DNA from: Bradyrhizobium nitroreducens
GTDB taxonomy: Bacteria > Pseudomonadota > Alphaproteobacteria > Rhizobiales > Xanthobacteraceae
DNA: 64,000 bases
Reading direction: 5' to 3'
Assembly: GCF_002776695.1 (NCBI RefSeq)
Contig: NZ_LFJC01000003.1
Span: forward strand, 7,614,638-7,678,637
Shown: positions 8,787-16,821 of the stretch, one piece after another
How positions within the stretch are numbered: position 1 is the stretch's first letter
Layout of the letters: each line of letters opens with the position of its first letter
Notes under the pieces: generated by a model
What the model was told of the DNA's origin: nothing
The model's database searches: none
Seen by the model: only the letters and a program-made list of their open reading frames with translations
Translations under genes and position numbers: made by a program

Positions 8787-9670
8787 TGAAGACGATGTAC
8801 ACGCCGACCATTCCGCCGCCCGATCCGAACACGCGCACGCCGAAGTTCAAGCTGCCGAAGCTGTCCTGCGACGCGCATTGTCACATCTTCGGGCCCGGCT
8901 CGAAATATCCTTACGCGCCGGATCGCTCCTATACCCCGCCCGACGCACCGTTGGAGGATTTCAGGGCGCTGCACGCCAAGCTCGGCGTCCAGCGCGCCGT
9001 GATCGTCAATGCCAGCGTGCACGGCACCGACAATACGGTGGCGCTCGATGCGATTGCGCAAAGTGGCGGCGCCTACCGTGCGGTCGCCAATATCGACGAC
9101 AGCATCACCGAGCGCGGGCTAGCCGTGCTGCACGAGGGCGGCTTTCGCGGCTGCCGCTTCAATTTCGTCCGCCATCTCGGCGGGGTGCCCGACAAGCGCG
9201 TGTTCGACCGCATCGTCGCGATGGTCACGCCGCTCGGCTGGCACATCGACCTGCATTTCGACGCGATCGATCTGCCCGAATATGCCGACATGCTGACCAG
9301 GCTGCCGCTCAGCTACACCATCGACCACATGGGCCGGGTGAAGGCGTCCGAGGGGCTCGACCAGTTGCCGTTCCGGATCCTGATCGAGCTGATGCAGCGC
9401 GACGAGAAGTGCTGGGTGAAGATCTGCGGTTCCGAGCGCGTGTCCTCGGCCGGTCCGCCGTTCACGGATGCGGTGCCGTTCGCGCGAAAGATCGTCGAGA
9501 CCGCGCCCGATCGCATCATTTGGGGCACGGACTGGCCGCATCCCAACGTTAAAGTCATGCCGAATGACGGCGACCTCGTCGATCTCATTCCGCTGTTTGC
9601 GCCGGAACCGGAGCTTCAGCAGAAGATCCTCGTCGACAATCCGGCTCGTCTGTTCGAGTTCGACCGGTGA
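8786..9670 (+). CDS. PDC-lactonase-like amidohydrolase, copy 2 (cytoplasmic)
   Basis: A 294-residue paralog of the preceding gene, alignable along its whole length and closest around VNASVHGTDN, DEKCWVKI and GTDWPHPNVKVMPNDG. It has the metal motif CDAHCHIFGP (H31, H33). It lacks a signal sequence, so it should act in the cytoplasm, hydrolysing PDC or a related lactone. The ATG shares its A with the upstream stop and the gene's end overlaps the next start (GTGA), so it sits inside a translationally coupled run. Tandem duplication followed by divergence is the simplest origin. Confidence 0.88.
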   Translation: MKTMYTPTIPPPDPNTRTPKFKLPKLSCDAHCHIFGPGSKYPYAPDRSYTPPDAPLEDFRALHAKLGVQRAVIVNASVHGTDNTVALDAIAQSGGAYRAVANIDDSITERGLAVLHEGGFRGCRFNFVRHLGGVPDKRVFDRIVAMVTPLGWHIDLHFDAIDLPEYADMLTRLPLSYTIDHMGRVKASEGLDQLPFRILIELMQRDEKCWVKICGSERVSSAGPPFTDAVPFARKIVETAPDRIIWGTDWPHPNVKVMPNDGDLVDLIPLFAPEPELQQKILVDNPARLFEFDR

Positions 9671-10968
9671 CGGCGCTCGCGATCGACAAGCCGCGAGGGC
9701 GGGTCTGGTGGAAGGAGCTCTGGATCCAGGTGCTCATCGCCATGGCCGCGGGCATCGCGCTTGGGAGTGTCAGCCCCGAGGCCGGCGCCAAGATGCAGCC
9801 GCTCGGGGACGCCTTCATCAAGGCGATCCGGATGCTGATCGCGCCGATCATCTTCTGCACCGTCGTGCACGGCATCGCCCACATGGCCGACATGGCGCGG
9901 GTGGGACGTGTCGCGGTGAAGGCGATCGTCTATTTCGAGATCATGACTACGATAGCGCTGATCATCGGTCTTATTGCTGTCAATCTCCTTAAGCCCGGCG
10001 TCGGCATGAACATCGATCCTGCCAGCATCAATGCCGGCGCGATCGAGCCTTACGTCAAGCAGACCAGCGTCATCGGCTTCGTGCCGTTCCTGATGAACAT
10101 CGTGCCGGCGACGTTCGTCGGCGCCTTTGCGGAAGGCAACATCCTCCAGGTGCTGTTCATTTCCGTGCTGTGCGGTTTCGCATTGGTGCAGCTCGGCGAG
10201 CGCGGCGCGCCGCTGGTCCACCTGATCGACATCGCCGCCAAGATGGTGTTCGCGGTGGTCGGCTTCGTGATGTGGGCGGCGCCGATCGGGGCGTTCGGCG
10301 CCATTGCCTTTACGGTCGGCAAGTTCGGCGTGGGATCACTGGCCGCGCTCGGCAAGCTGCTCGGCGGCTTTTATCTCACCTGCGTGGTCTTCATCGTCGT
10401 CGCGCTCGGACCGGTGGCCCGGCTGTGCGGCTTCTCGCTGCTCAAGCTGATCCGCTATATCTGGGAAGAGCTGCTGATCTGTATCGCCACGACGTCGTCC
10501 GAGACGGTGCTGCCGCGAATGCTGACCAAGCTGGAGAGAGCCGGCTGCGAGAAGAGCGTGGTCGGGCTCGTGATCCCGACCGGCTATTCCTTCAACCTCG
10601 ACGGCACCTGCCTCTACCTCGCTGCGGCCTCGGTGTTCCTGGCGCAGGCGACCAACACGCCGTTCGGGCTCGCCGAGCAGATCGAGCTGCTGCTGATCCT
10701 GCTGGTGATGTCCAAGGGCGCGGCGGGAATCGCCGGCGCCGCCTTCGTCGTGCTGGCGGCGACGCTGTCCGCCACCGGCACCATTCCGGTGACCAGCGTC
10801 GCGCTGGTGCTGGGCATCCATCGCCTGATGTCGCAGGGGCTGACGCCGACCAATCTGATCGGGAACGCGGTCGCGACCATCGCCATTGCCAAATGGGAAG
10901 GCGCGCTCGACGCCGAGCGGTTGAAGCGCGTGCTCGACGGCGAGGAACCTGCGGCCGCAGTCGCCTGA
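9667..10968 (+). CDS. DctA-type dicarboxylate/cation symporter (DAACS family)
   Basis: A 433-residue inner-membrane symporter. The family signatures are present: TTSSETVLPRM (serine-rich re-entrant loop), PTGYSFNLDGT in TM7, and the second loop AATLSATGTIPVT followed by LIGNAVATIAIAKWEG. Relatives import C4-dicarboxylates or acidic amino acids with protons or sodium. Here it lies inside the PDC-pathway run, so its substrate may be a pathway di- or tricarboxylate (inference). The GTG start at 9667 overlaps the upstream TGA. The usual GSGF of the second loop is replaced by GIAGAAF, which may reflect an altered substrate site. Confidence 0.9.
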   Translation: MTALAIDKPRGRVWWKELWIQVLIAMAAGIALGSVSPEAGAKMQPLGDAFIKAIRMLIAPIIFCTVVHGIAHMADMARVGRVAVKAIVYFEIMTTIALIIGLIAVNLLKPGVGMNIDPASINAGAIEPYVKQTSVIGFVPFLMNIVPATFVGAFAEGNILQVLFISVLCGFALVQLGERGAPLVHLIDIAAKMVFAVVGFVMWAAPIGAFGAIAFTVGKFGVGSLAALGKLLGGFYLTCVVFIVVALGPVARLCGFSLLKLIRYIWEELLICIATTSSETVLPRMLTKLERAGCEKSVVGLVIPTGYSFNLDGTCLYLAAASVFLAQATNTPFGLAEQIELLLILLVMSKGAAGIAGAAFVVLAATLSATGTIPVTSVALVLGIHRLMSQGLTPTNLIGNAVATIAIAKWEGALDAERLKRVLDGEEPAAAVA

Positions 10969-11034
10969 TGAATTTGCTGCCTGCATGAGGCGGGTGGCCT
11001 AAGATGCTTACGAACGAAGAGGGGAGTTCGTCCC

Positions 11035-11748
11035 ATGAAAACAGGTCTCGTGGTCACCGCCCATCCCGGCGATTTCGTCTGGCGCGCCGGCGGCGCCATC
11101 GCGCTGCATGCGAAGAAGGGCTATCGCATGAAGATCGTCTGCCTATCCTTCGGCGAGCGTGGCGAAAGCCAGTTCGCCTGGAAGGAGAAGGGCGCGACGC
11201 TGGAATCGGTCAAGGCCGGGCGCAAGGACGAGGCGGAGCGCGCAGCCAAGCTGCTCGGCGCCGAGATCGAATTTTTCGATTGCGGCGACTATCCGCTCAA
11301 GCTGACGGAAGCGCATTTCGACCGCATGGTCGACATCTACCGCGAGCTCAATCCGAGCTTCGTGCTGACCCACGCGCTGGAAGATCCCTATAATTTCGAC
11401 CATCCGAACGCGGCGCATTTCGCGCAGGAGACGCGGGTCGTCGCGCAGGCGATGGGCCACAAGCCCGGCGCGCAGTACAAATATTCGGCGCCGCCTGTGT
11501 TCCTGTTCGAGCCGCACCAGCCCGAGCAGTGCAATTACAAGCCGGACACGATCCTCAAGATCGACGAGGTCTGGAAGGAGAAGTACGAGGCGTTCCACAT
11601 CCTCGCCGCGCAAAAACATCTCTGGGGCTATTACGAGCGCGTCGCCCTCAACCGCGGCATCCAGGGCAGCCGCAACACCGGCGTGCCCATGACTTATGGC
11701 GAGGCCTATCAGCGCCTGTTCCCGACGGTTGCGGAGGAACTGGCATGA
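11035..11748 (+). CDS. galB: GalB-type 4-oxalomesaconate hydratase (PIG-L/LmbE fold)
   Basis: A 237-residue member of the PIG-L/LmbE zinc family. The usual AHPDD is AHPGDF here (about 9-14), followed by WRAGGAIALH and VCLSFGERGES. As far as I recall, this combination marks GalB, the 4-oxalomesaconate hydratase of pseudomonad gallate degradation, rather than a sugar deacetylase. It should convert 4-oxalomesaconate to 4-carboxy-4-hydroxy-2-oxoadipate (CHA). Other zinc-site candidates include EDPYNFDHPNAAH. It lies between the symporter and the CHA aldolase gene, whose start overlaps its stop (ATGA), which fits the pathway order. Plain PIG-L deacetylase activity is the less likely alternative. 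Confidence 0.82.
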   Translation: MKTGLVVTAHPGDFVWRAGGAIALHAKKGYRMKIVCLSFGERGESQFAWKEKGATLESVKAGRKDEAERAAKLLGAEIEFFDCGDYPLKLTEAHFDRMVDIYRELNPSFVLTHALEDPYNFDHPNAAHFAQETRVVAQAMGHKPGAQYKYSAPPVFLFEPHQPEQCNYKPDTILKIDEVWKEKYEAFHILAAQKHLWGYYERVALNRGIQGSRNTGVPMTYGEAYQRLFPTVAEELA

Positions 11749-12428
11749 AGCCGGTCGTCGTTCGCAACATCAAGCGTGCCGATCCCGCCGGCATGGCGGA
11801 GTACGGCGTCTCGACCGTGCACGAAGCCTATGGCCGGCTTGGCCTGATGAAGCCTTATCTGCGACCCGTCTGGGCGGGCGCGTCGATTGCCGGACCCGCC
11901 GTCACCGTGCTGGCGCAACCCGGCGACAATTGGATGATTCATGTCGCGGTCGAGCAGTGCAGGAAGGGCGACATCCTCGTGGTCGGCTGCACCACCGACA
12001 ATACCGACGGCATGTTCGGCGAGCTGCTCGCGACCTCGCTCCAGGCCCGGGGCGTGCAGGGGCTGATCATCGACGCGGGCTGCCGCGACGTCAAAGCGCT
12101 GCACGAGATGAATTTTCCGGTGTGGTCGCGCGCGGTCTCGGCCAAGGGCACCGTGAAGGCGACGCTCGGCTCGGTCAACATCCCCGTGGTCTGCGCCGGC
12201 GTCAACGTCGATCCCGGGGATATCGTCGTGGCCGATGACGATGGCGTCGTCGTGGTGCCGAAGCGCTATGCGGGCGAAGTAGCCGAGAAGGCGAAGAAGC
12301 GCAACGCGGACGAGGGCGGCAAACGTAGGCGCCTCGCCTCGGGCGAGCTCGGCCTCGACATGTACAGCATGCGCGAGCCGTTGGCGAAGGCCGGTCTCGT
12401 CTACGTCGACAATCCCGAGGACGTCTGA
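11745..12428 (+). CDS. ligK: 4-carboxy-4-hydroxy-2-oxoadipate aldolase / oxaloacetate decarboxylase (LigK/GalC, RraA fold)
   Basis: A 227-residue RraA-like protein of the length expected for LigK/ProA/GalC. It splits CHA into pyruvate and oxaloacetate and usually also decarboxylates oxaloacetate, using a divalent metal. The catalytic GELLATSLQARGVQGLIIDA and following GCRDV (Asp and Arg-Asp) are present, as are the family N-terminus VRNIKRAD and the DDDGVVVVPK segment. An ATGA overlap couples it to galB. Non-catalytic RraA proteins are shorter and lack this N-terminal region and the long C-terminal helix seen here. Confidence 0.87.
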   Translation: MKPVVVRNIKRADPAGMAEYGVSTVHEAYGRLGLMKPYLRPVWAGASIAGPAVTVLAQPGDNWMIHVAVEQCRKGDILVVGCTTDNTDGMFGELLATSLQARGVQGLIIDAGCRDVKALHEMNFPVWSRAVSAKGTVKATLGSVNIPVVCAGVNVDPGDIVVADDDGVVVVPKRYAGEVAEKAKKRNADEGGKRRRLASGELGLDMYSMREPLAKAGLVYVDNPEDV

Positions 12429-12448
12429 GGGCGAAGCGGAGCGGGCGG

Positions 12449-13318
12449 ATGGATCGTCTCAAGCTGAAGGCCGTGCTCGGCAATCACCCCCACGTTCAGG
12501 CGGTGAAGAGCGGCGCGCTCCGCTCCGATCTGTTCGATCTCGATTTCGTCGAATACACGCCGACCAACGCGGCGTTCAAGCCGATGGTGCGCGAGCAAGC
12601 CTTCGACGTCTGCGAGATGGCGATCGTTACCTATCTGATGGCAAAGGCGCACGGCAAGCCGCTGGTGCTGCTGCCGGCGACCATGATGGGCCGCTTCCAG
12701 CATTCCTATGCGCTGTACAATCCCGCGAGAGGAACGCTCGGACCGTCCGATCTCGAAGGCAAGCGCGTCGGCATTCGCTCGTTCACGACGACGACGGGCG
12801 CCTGGATCCGGGGCATCCTCGCCAACGACTACGGCGTCAATCTCGACAAGATCCGCTGGGTGACCTTCGAGGATCCGCATGTCGCCGAATATGTCGACAC
12901 CACCGAGCGCGCGCCGAAGGACAAGAAGGTGTTGCAGATGCTGCTCGACGGCGAGCTCGATGCGGTCCTCGGCGAGACCTCCAACGATCCGAACCTGAAG
13001 CCGCTATTCCCCGATCCGGCCGCAGAGGCCGCAAAGTGGTACGCGCGGCGTGGTGTCGTCCCGGTCAACCATCTCGTGGTCGTGACCGAAAGGCTTGCGA
13101 AATCGCGCCCCGACGTGGTCGAGGGTATCTATGATCTGCTCAAGCGCAACAAGGGCCAGATGGGACCTGCGGGACATCCCGACTTCGTTCCGTTCGGAAT
13201 CGAGGCCAACAGAAAGCCGCTCGAGCTGATCGTCGACTACGCCTTCCAGCAGGCGCTGATCCCGCGCCGCTATGCGGTCGACGAGCTATTCGACGAGACG
13301 ACACGAGGATTGAACTGA
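12449..13318 (+). CDS. 4,5-dihydroxyphthalate decarboxylase-like protein
   Basis: A 289-residue protein with a periplasmic-binding-protein fold but no signal peptide, resembling Pht5-type 4,5-dihydroxyphthalate decarboxylases. Visible blocks are AFDVCEMAIVTYLMA, GKRVGIRSFTTTTGAWIRGI and VPVNHLVVVTERLA, which match that family's binding cleft. The true Pht5 reaction gives protocatechuate, which would feed a 4,5-cleavage pathway whose lower enzymes are adjacent. However, many relatives are annotated only as binding proteins, so a decarboxylase acting on another ortho-dihydroxy acid, or a ligand sensor, cannot be excluded. It starts 20 bases after ligK and overlaps the next gene by one base. Confidence 0.68.
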   Translation: MDRLKLKAVLGNHPHVQAVKSGALRSDLFDLDFVEYTPTNAAFKPMVREQAFDVCEMAIVTYLMAKAHGKPLVLLPATMMGRFQHSYALYNPARGTLGPSDLEGKRVGIRSFTTTTGAWIRGILANDYGVNLDKIRWVTFEDPHVAEYVDTTERAPKDKKVLQMLLDGELDAVLGETSNDPNLKPLFPDPAAEAAKWYARRGVVPVNHLVVVTERLAKSRPDVVEGIYDLLKRNKGQMGPAGHPDFVPFGIEANRKPLELIVDYAFQQALIPRRYAVDELFDETTRGLN

Positions 13319-14232
13319 TGGCGGATCCGAAACGGTGGCAGATCGGGCTGGTCGGTTATGGCGAGGTCGGCCGGATTCTGGCCGAGGATCTGCGGCAACA
13401 GGACATCAAGGTCGCGGCCTATGACGTCAAGCTCGGGGGCGAGCAGGGCGCACCGCTGAAAGAGCATGCGGCCAAATCTGGTGTCGTGCTCGCGGCGTCT
13501 CATGCCGAGCTGACCGCGAAATCCGATTTCATCATCTCGGCCGTCACCGCAAGCCAGGCTGTTCCGGTCGCAAAGGCCTGTTCCGCAGCGATCAACCAGG
13601 GCACCTGGTTCCTCGATTTCAATTCGGCATCTCCCGGCGCCAAGCAGCGGGCTGCTGCGCTGATCGACGGCGCCGCTGGTCGCTATGTCGAGGGCGCGGT
13701 GATGACCTCGGTGCCGCCTTATCGCATCAAGGTGCCCCTGTTGCTCGGTGGTCCCGGCGCGAGGGAGCTGGAGCCGCTGCTGAACGCGATCGGCTTTGCC
13801 GCGAAGGTCGCGAGCGACGGGCTTGGGGTGTCATCGGCGGTGAAGATGTGCCGCAGCATCATGATCAAGGGTCTGGAGGCCATGGTCATCGAAAGCTTCA
13901 CGACCGCGCGCGCTTATGGCGTCGAGGATGCGGTGCTGGCGTCACTCGCGGAGACGTTTCCTGCCATCAATTGGGAAAAGCAGGGCGCCTATTTCTTCCA
14001 GCGCGTGATCGAGCATGGTCGCCGCCGTGCCGAGGAGGTGCGTGAGGTCGCCGAGACCGTGCGTGAGGCGGGGCTGACGCCGTGGTCCGCGCAGGGCACG
14101 GCCGAACGTCAGGCCTGGGTGGCCGATCTGGCTGATGAAGGGTTGTTTGGCATCAGGGGCACCAAGGAGTTTGCCCGCAGCGCGGATTGGCGTACCGAGG
14201 CAGACCGGATATTGGCAAGAATCAAACGTTGA
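13318..14232 (+). CDS. NAD(P)-dependent dehydrogenase with DUF1932 domain (beta-hydroxyacid dehydrogenase superfamily)
   Basis: A 304-residue dehydrogenase. An N-terminal Rossmann fold (GLVGYGEVGRILAEDL, residues about 10-25) is followed by the SAVTASQA and LDFNSASPG substrate-loop motifs of the 6-phosphogluconate/3-hydroxyisobutyrate dehydrogenase group, then SSAVKMCRSIMIKGLEAM with the conserved catalytic Lys, and a DUF1932 C-terminal domain. It probably oxidises or reduces a hydroxyacid related to the cluster's pathway; it is not the Gfo/Idh-type LigC. It is the last gene of the coupled run and is followed by a convergent small gene. Confidence 0.8.
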   Translation: MADPKRWQIGLVGYGEVGRILAEDLRQQDIKVAAYDVKLGGEQGAPLKEHAAKSGVVLAASHAELTAKSDFIISAVTASQAVPVAKACSAAINQGTWFLDFNSASPGAKQRAAALIDGAAGRYVEGAVMTSVPPYRIKVPLLLGGPGARELEPLLNAIGFAAKVASDGLGVSSAVKMCRSIMIKGLEAMVIESFTTARAYGVEDAVLASLAETFPAINWEKQGAYFFQRVIEHGRRRAEEVREVAETVREAGLTPWSAQGTAERQAWVADLADEGLFGIRGTKEFARSADWRTEADRILARIKR

Positions 14233-14248
14233 CGCCGAACGCGAACGT

Positions 14249-14575
14249 TCAGCTTAGGACCCTGCCGTCGTCGCGATAGTTGGAGATTTCGTCCCGGGCG
14301 AGCTCGATCAGATCGACCAGGCTCTTGGCCTTGCGGACGACCTGCTCCCTGGCAGGCGCGGTGCGGAACTCGGTGACAATCATGCGGATGCACTTGTCCG
14401 CGGTATCCAGCGTCCAGAGCGCACGGGTCTTGTCGTCCTGCGTGTGGATCGCCGAGATATCGAGGCCAGATAGAACTTCGCCAATGCCGTTCAATCGCTT
14501 GACGGCGGTTTCGGCAGGTGTGCTGGCCCGGATCGATCGATAGTCGATGCTGTTGAATGCGCTGAACATATCCAT
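14249..14575 (-). CDS. Hypothetical protein, 108 residues
   Basis: A mostly helical, soluble protein with no membrane segment, signal peptide or cysteine. It has regular codon use and GGGGAA just upstream of its ATG at 14575; a second in-frame ATG lies at 14569. It ends 16 bases from the DUF1932 gene, convergent with it. I recognise no domain. The length and evenly spaced Leu, Arg and Asp residues suggest a helical bundle. Confidence 0.55.
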   Translation of the reverse strand: MDMFSAFNSIDYRSIRASTPAETAVKRLNGIGEVLSGLDISAIHTQDDKTRALWTLDTADKCIRMIVTEFRTAPAREQVVRKAKSLVDLIELARDEISNYRDDGRVLS

Positions 14576-14725
14576 AACTTCCCCAGAGAACGCAGACGGT
14601 CAGTGCGCATGTCCTAGTAGGGTTAGCAGGACCTTTCCCGCAACGCGTTGGGTTACGGTCCGGGATTTTACCGGACTCGGATTCAGCGGAGACTCGGCCG
14701 GAAAACGGTTGGAAACCTCCTGCGC

Positions 14726-14995
14726 TCAGCGACGTTTTCCGACGATCTTGCCGTCAGAAGCGACGAGCATACCTGCCTTGTACACAGCGCGGCCCTGCGG
14801 CACTGCGACCACCGTCGGGAACATCGGCCGCATTCGCTCGGCCGAAGTGATCTCGGCGATTCGGCCGACCTTGACGGCGGTATGGTGGCGGCCGCCGCCG
14901 TCAGAGCGCGCGTTGAGGAAGGCTTTGTCGAACGCCGTTTGGTTCCTCCGTCGATCAATTGCGGTGAGTATTGCGTACGCTGCGCGCAAGGCCAA
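14726..14995 (-). pseudogene. Possible internally deleted amidohydrolase remnant
   Basis: An 89-residue frame opens at GTG 14995. Its segment TAFDKAFLNARSDGG and AVKVGRIAEITSAE resembles the N-terminal beta-strands of amidohydrolases, including the gene immediately upstream (TAFDLIFRNALLRS and VKAGRIAAMEP). It then runs straight into GRAVYKAGMLVASDGKIVG, which resembles the C-terminal strand segment of such enzymes. The barrel with its metal ligands would be missing. It may be a deletion derivative or simply a small hypothetical gene; the call is tentative. Confidence 0.3.
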
Positions 14996-15012
14996 GACGC
15001 AGCGAGGGCCGC

Positions 15013-16254
15013 TCAGCTCTGTGGGCGGAACAGGGTGGGCCGTTGCCGCTCGAAGGTCTGCCGGCCGCTCTTGAAGCCCATCACGATGTCAGGCAGCTCG
15101 GCGATGGCGAAGCGGCTGTCTTGCGTATCGAGCACGACGAGATCGGCGGGGTTGCCGACCTTGAGGCCGTAATCTTCGAGATTCATCAGCCGCGCCGGCA
15201 GCTCGGTGACGAGATCGAGGCAGGTGTCGAAATCGCTCACCGCGGCGTGAGCGACATTGGCGTAGAAGTTCGCCATCCGCAGCAGCGAGGCGTCGCCAAA
15301 CGGCGTGAAGGGGTTGAGCACGTTGTTGGTCGCGACCGAACACACGACGCCGTCGCCCGCGAGCTTGTGGGCGAGCGTCAGCCCGCGCGGCGCGTTGTGG
15401 GTGGCTTCGCGTCCCATCAGATAGAGATCGGTCGCGGGCAGCACGGTGACGGCGATGCCTGATCGGGCCAGTTGCGCGGTGGCGGCCTGCATCCGCTGCG
15501 GCGGCAAGGCCGAGAGCTTTGTCGCATGGCCGATCGCAACGCGCCCGCCGTAATTGCGCCGCTCGGTCTGCCGGCAGACCTCGTCGAGATGCCACCAGGA
15601 GGGATCGAGATCGAAGTCGAGATGGAGATCGACATCGACGTCGTATTCTTGCGCGAGATCGAAGATGCGCGCGAGATGGGCGTTCGGATCCGCGTCCATG
15701 TAGGGACAGCCGCCGACGGCCTCGCCGCCGTCGCGCAGCGCTTGCACCAGCAGTTCGTCGCTGCCGGGGTCGTTGGTCAGGCCTTCCTGCGGAAAGACGC
15801 AGAGCGACAGGTCGATCGCCCAGGCATGGTCGCGCTTGAGCGACTTGACCGCTTCGAAGCCGCGCAGGCCGATGCGCGGGTCGATCTCGACATGGGTGCG
15901 CATCCGCGTCGTACCGTTCAGGATGGCGCGTTCGAGCACCCTGGCGCCGCGTGCGTAGACATCCTCGACCGTGAAATCCTTTTTCATTCCGGCGACCGCG
16001 CGGATTGCTTCCGAGACGCTGCCGTGATTGTGCCCGCAGCGGCCGAGCAGGCAGGCCTTGTCGAGATGAATGTGGGTGTCGACGAAGCCGGGCAGGGCAA
16101 GGTGCCCGCCGAGGTCGACCTCGACACCCTCGCAGGCAAGCCGCGGCTCCATCGCGGCGATCCGGCCGGCCTTCACGCCGATATCGACGGGTGCGGCGGA
16201 TGATCGCAACAGCGCGTTGCGGAAAATCAGGTCGAAGGCGGTCTGCGCGGTCAT
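15013..16254 (-). CDS. Cytosine-deaminase-like metal-dependent amidohydrolase
   Basis: A 413-residue amidohydrolase. The metal motif DTHIHLDKACLLGR (H61, H63, with the family LDK) is near the N-terminus, followed by TTRMRTHVEIDP, a central VDLHLDFDLDP, VAIGHATKLSALP and the C-terminal GNPADLVVLDT. This layout fits the cytosine deaminase/N-isopropylammelide hydrolase-like group, which hydrolyse C-N bonds of N-heterocycles; the substrate is unknown. It diverges from the SnoaL-like gene across a region holding a repeated palindrome shared with the GntR/ABC promoter, so it is likely part of the GntR regulon. An open frame continues upstream to 17043 but lacks family sequence, so ATG 16254 is chosen. 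Confidence 0.85.
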   Translation of the reverse strand: MTAQTAFDLIFRNALLRSSAAPVDIGVKAGRIAAMEPRLACEGVEVDLGGHLALPGFVDTHIHLDKACLLGRCGHNHGSVSEAIRAVAGMKKDFTVEDVYARGARVLERAILNGTTRMRTHVEIDPRIGLRGFEAVKSLKRDHAWAIDLSLCVFPQEGLTNDPGSDELLVQALRDGGEAVGGCPYMDADPNAHLARIFDLAQEYDVDVDLHLDFDLDPSWWHLDEVCRQTERRNYGGRVAIGHATKLSALPPQRMQAATAQLARSGIAVTVLPATDLYLMGREATHNAPRGLTLAHKLAGDGVVCSVATNNVLNPFTPFGDASLLRMANFYANVAHAAVSDFDTCLDLVTELPARLMNLEDYGLKVGNPADLVVLDTQDSRFAIAELPDIVMGFKSGRQTFERQRPTLFRPQS

Positions 16255-16311
16255 GGCATCGAGTTCAGCTGTGATAGCCTTAGCGGAAACGGTGAGCGCG
16301 GGCAGCTCCAG

Positions 16312-16365
16312 ATTGTGTGCAGTTCTGTGGCCAGATTGTCCAAAAAATATGCATGCACTTTTTGG
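16312..16365. promoter_or_regulatory. Candidate GntR operators in the amidohydrolase/SnoaL divergent promoter
   Basis: Two elements overlap here. 16312-16345 matches 17641-17674 at 25 of 34 positions by my count. 16340-16365 carries CCAAAAA and TTTTTGG arms around TGCATGCA (16350-16357). The same TGCATGCA followed by C/G and TTT recurs twice in front of the GntR and ABC genes, which suggests one regulator for both divergent pairs. Confidence 0.6.
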
Positions 16366-16404
16366 GTCGAATTGTAGAATGCCGGCACCTTTGGAGGCTC
16401 CACC

Positions 16405-16821
16405 ATGTCCGCTCCCGCAAAAGCCGACCGCCCGATGACCGACGCCGAGATCGTGGAGGCCTATCTGACGGCCTCGATGATACCCGATCCCGATGCCGCC
16501 GCGGCCTATATGAAGCCCGGCACGGTGATCACGTTCACCGGCGGGCGAGAGTTCGATCATCCGCGCGGCCCGACTGGCTTCAATGCCAGGCGCTATCGCT
16601 GGGTGAAGAAGAAGATGGACCGATTCGACGTCTGCCCCGGCGCAGACGAGACTGTCGTCTACAGCGTCGGCACGCTCTATGGCGAGTGGATCGACGGCAC
16701 GCCGTTCGAAGGCAATCGCTATGTCGATCGCTTCGTCGTCAAGGGCGGGCAGATCGTGAAGATGGACGTCTGGAACGACAGCGCCGAGCGTATCCTCGTG
16801 CAGCGCGGGATCGAGGCCTAA
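16405..16821 (+). CDS. SnoaL/NTF2-like protein
   Basis: A 138-residue protein with the compact alpha+beta cone pattern of SnoaL-like proteins: an N-terminal helix (MTDAEIVEAYLTASMIPDP), then alternating strands including KPGTVITFTG, TVVYSVGTLYGEW and YVDRFVVKGGQIVKMDVWND. These act as small isomerases, dehydratases or ligand-binding proteins. GGAGG stands 8 bases before the ATG. Its 3' end overlaps the convergent GntR gene by 4 bases. Position suggests it processes or binds the same metabolite as the divergent amidohydrolase (inference). Confidence 0.75.
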   Translation: MSAPAKADRPMTDAEIVEAYLTASMIPDPDAAAAYMKPGTVITFTGGREFDHPRGPTGFNARRYRWVKKKMDRFDVCPGADETVVYSVGTLYGEWIDGTPFEGNRYVDRFVVKGGQIVKMDVWNDSAERILVQRGIEA

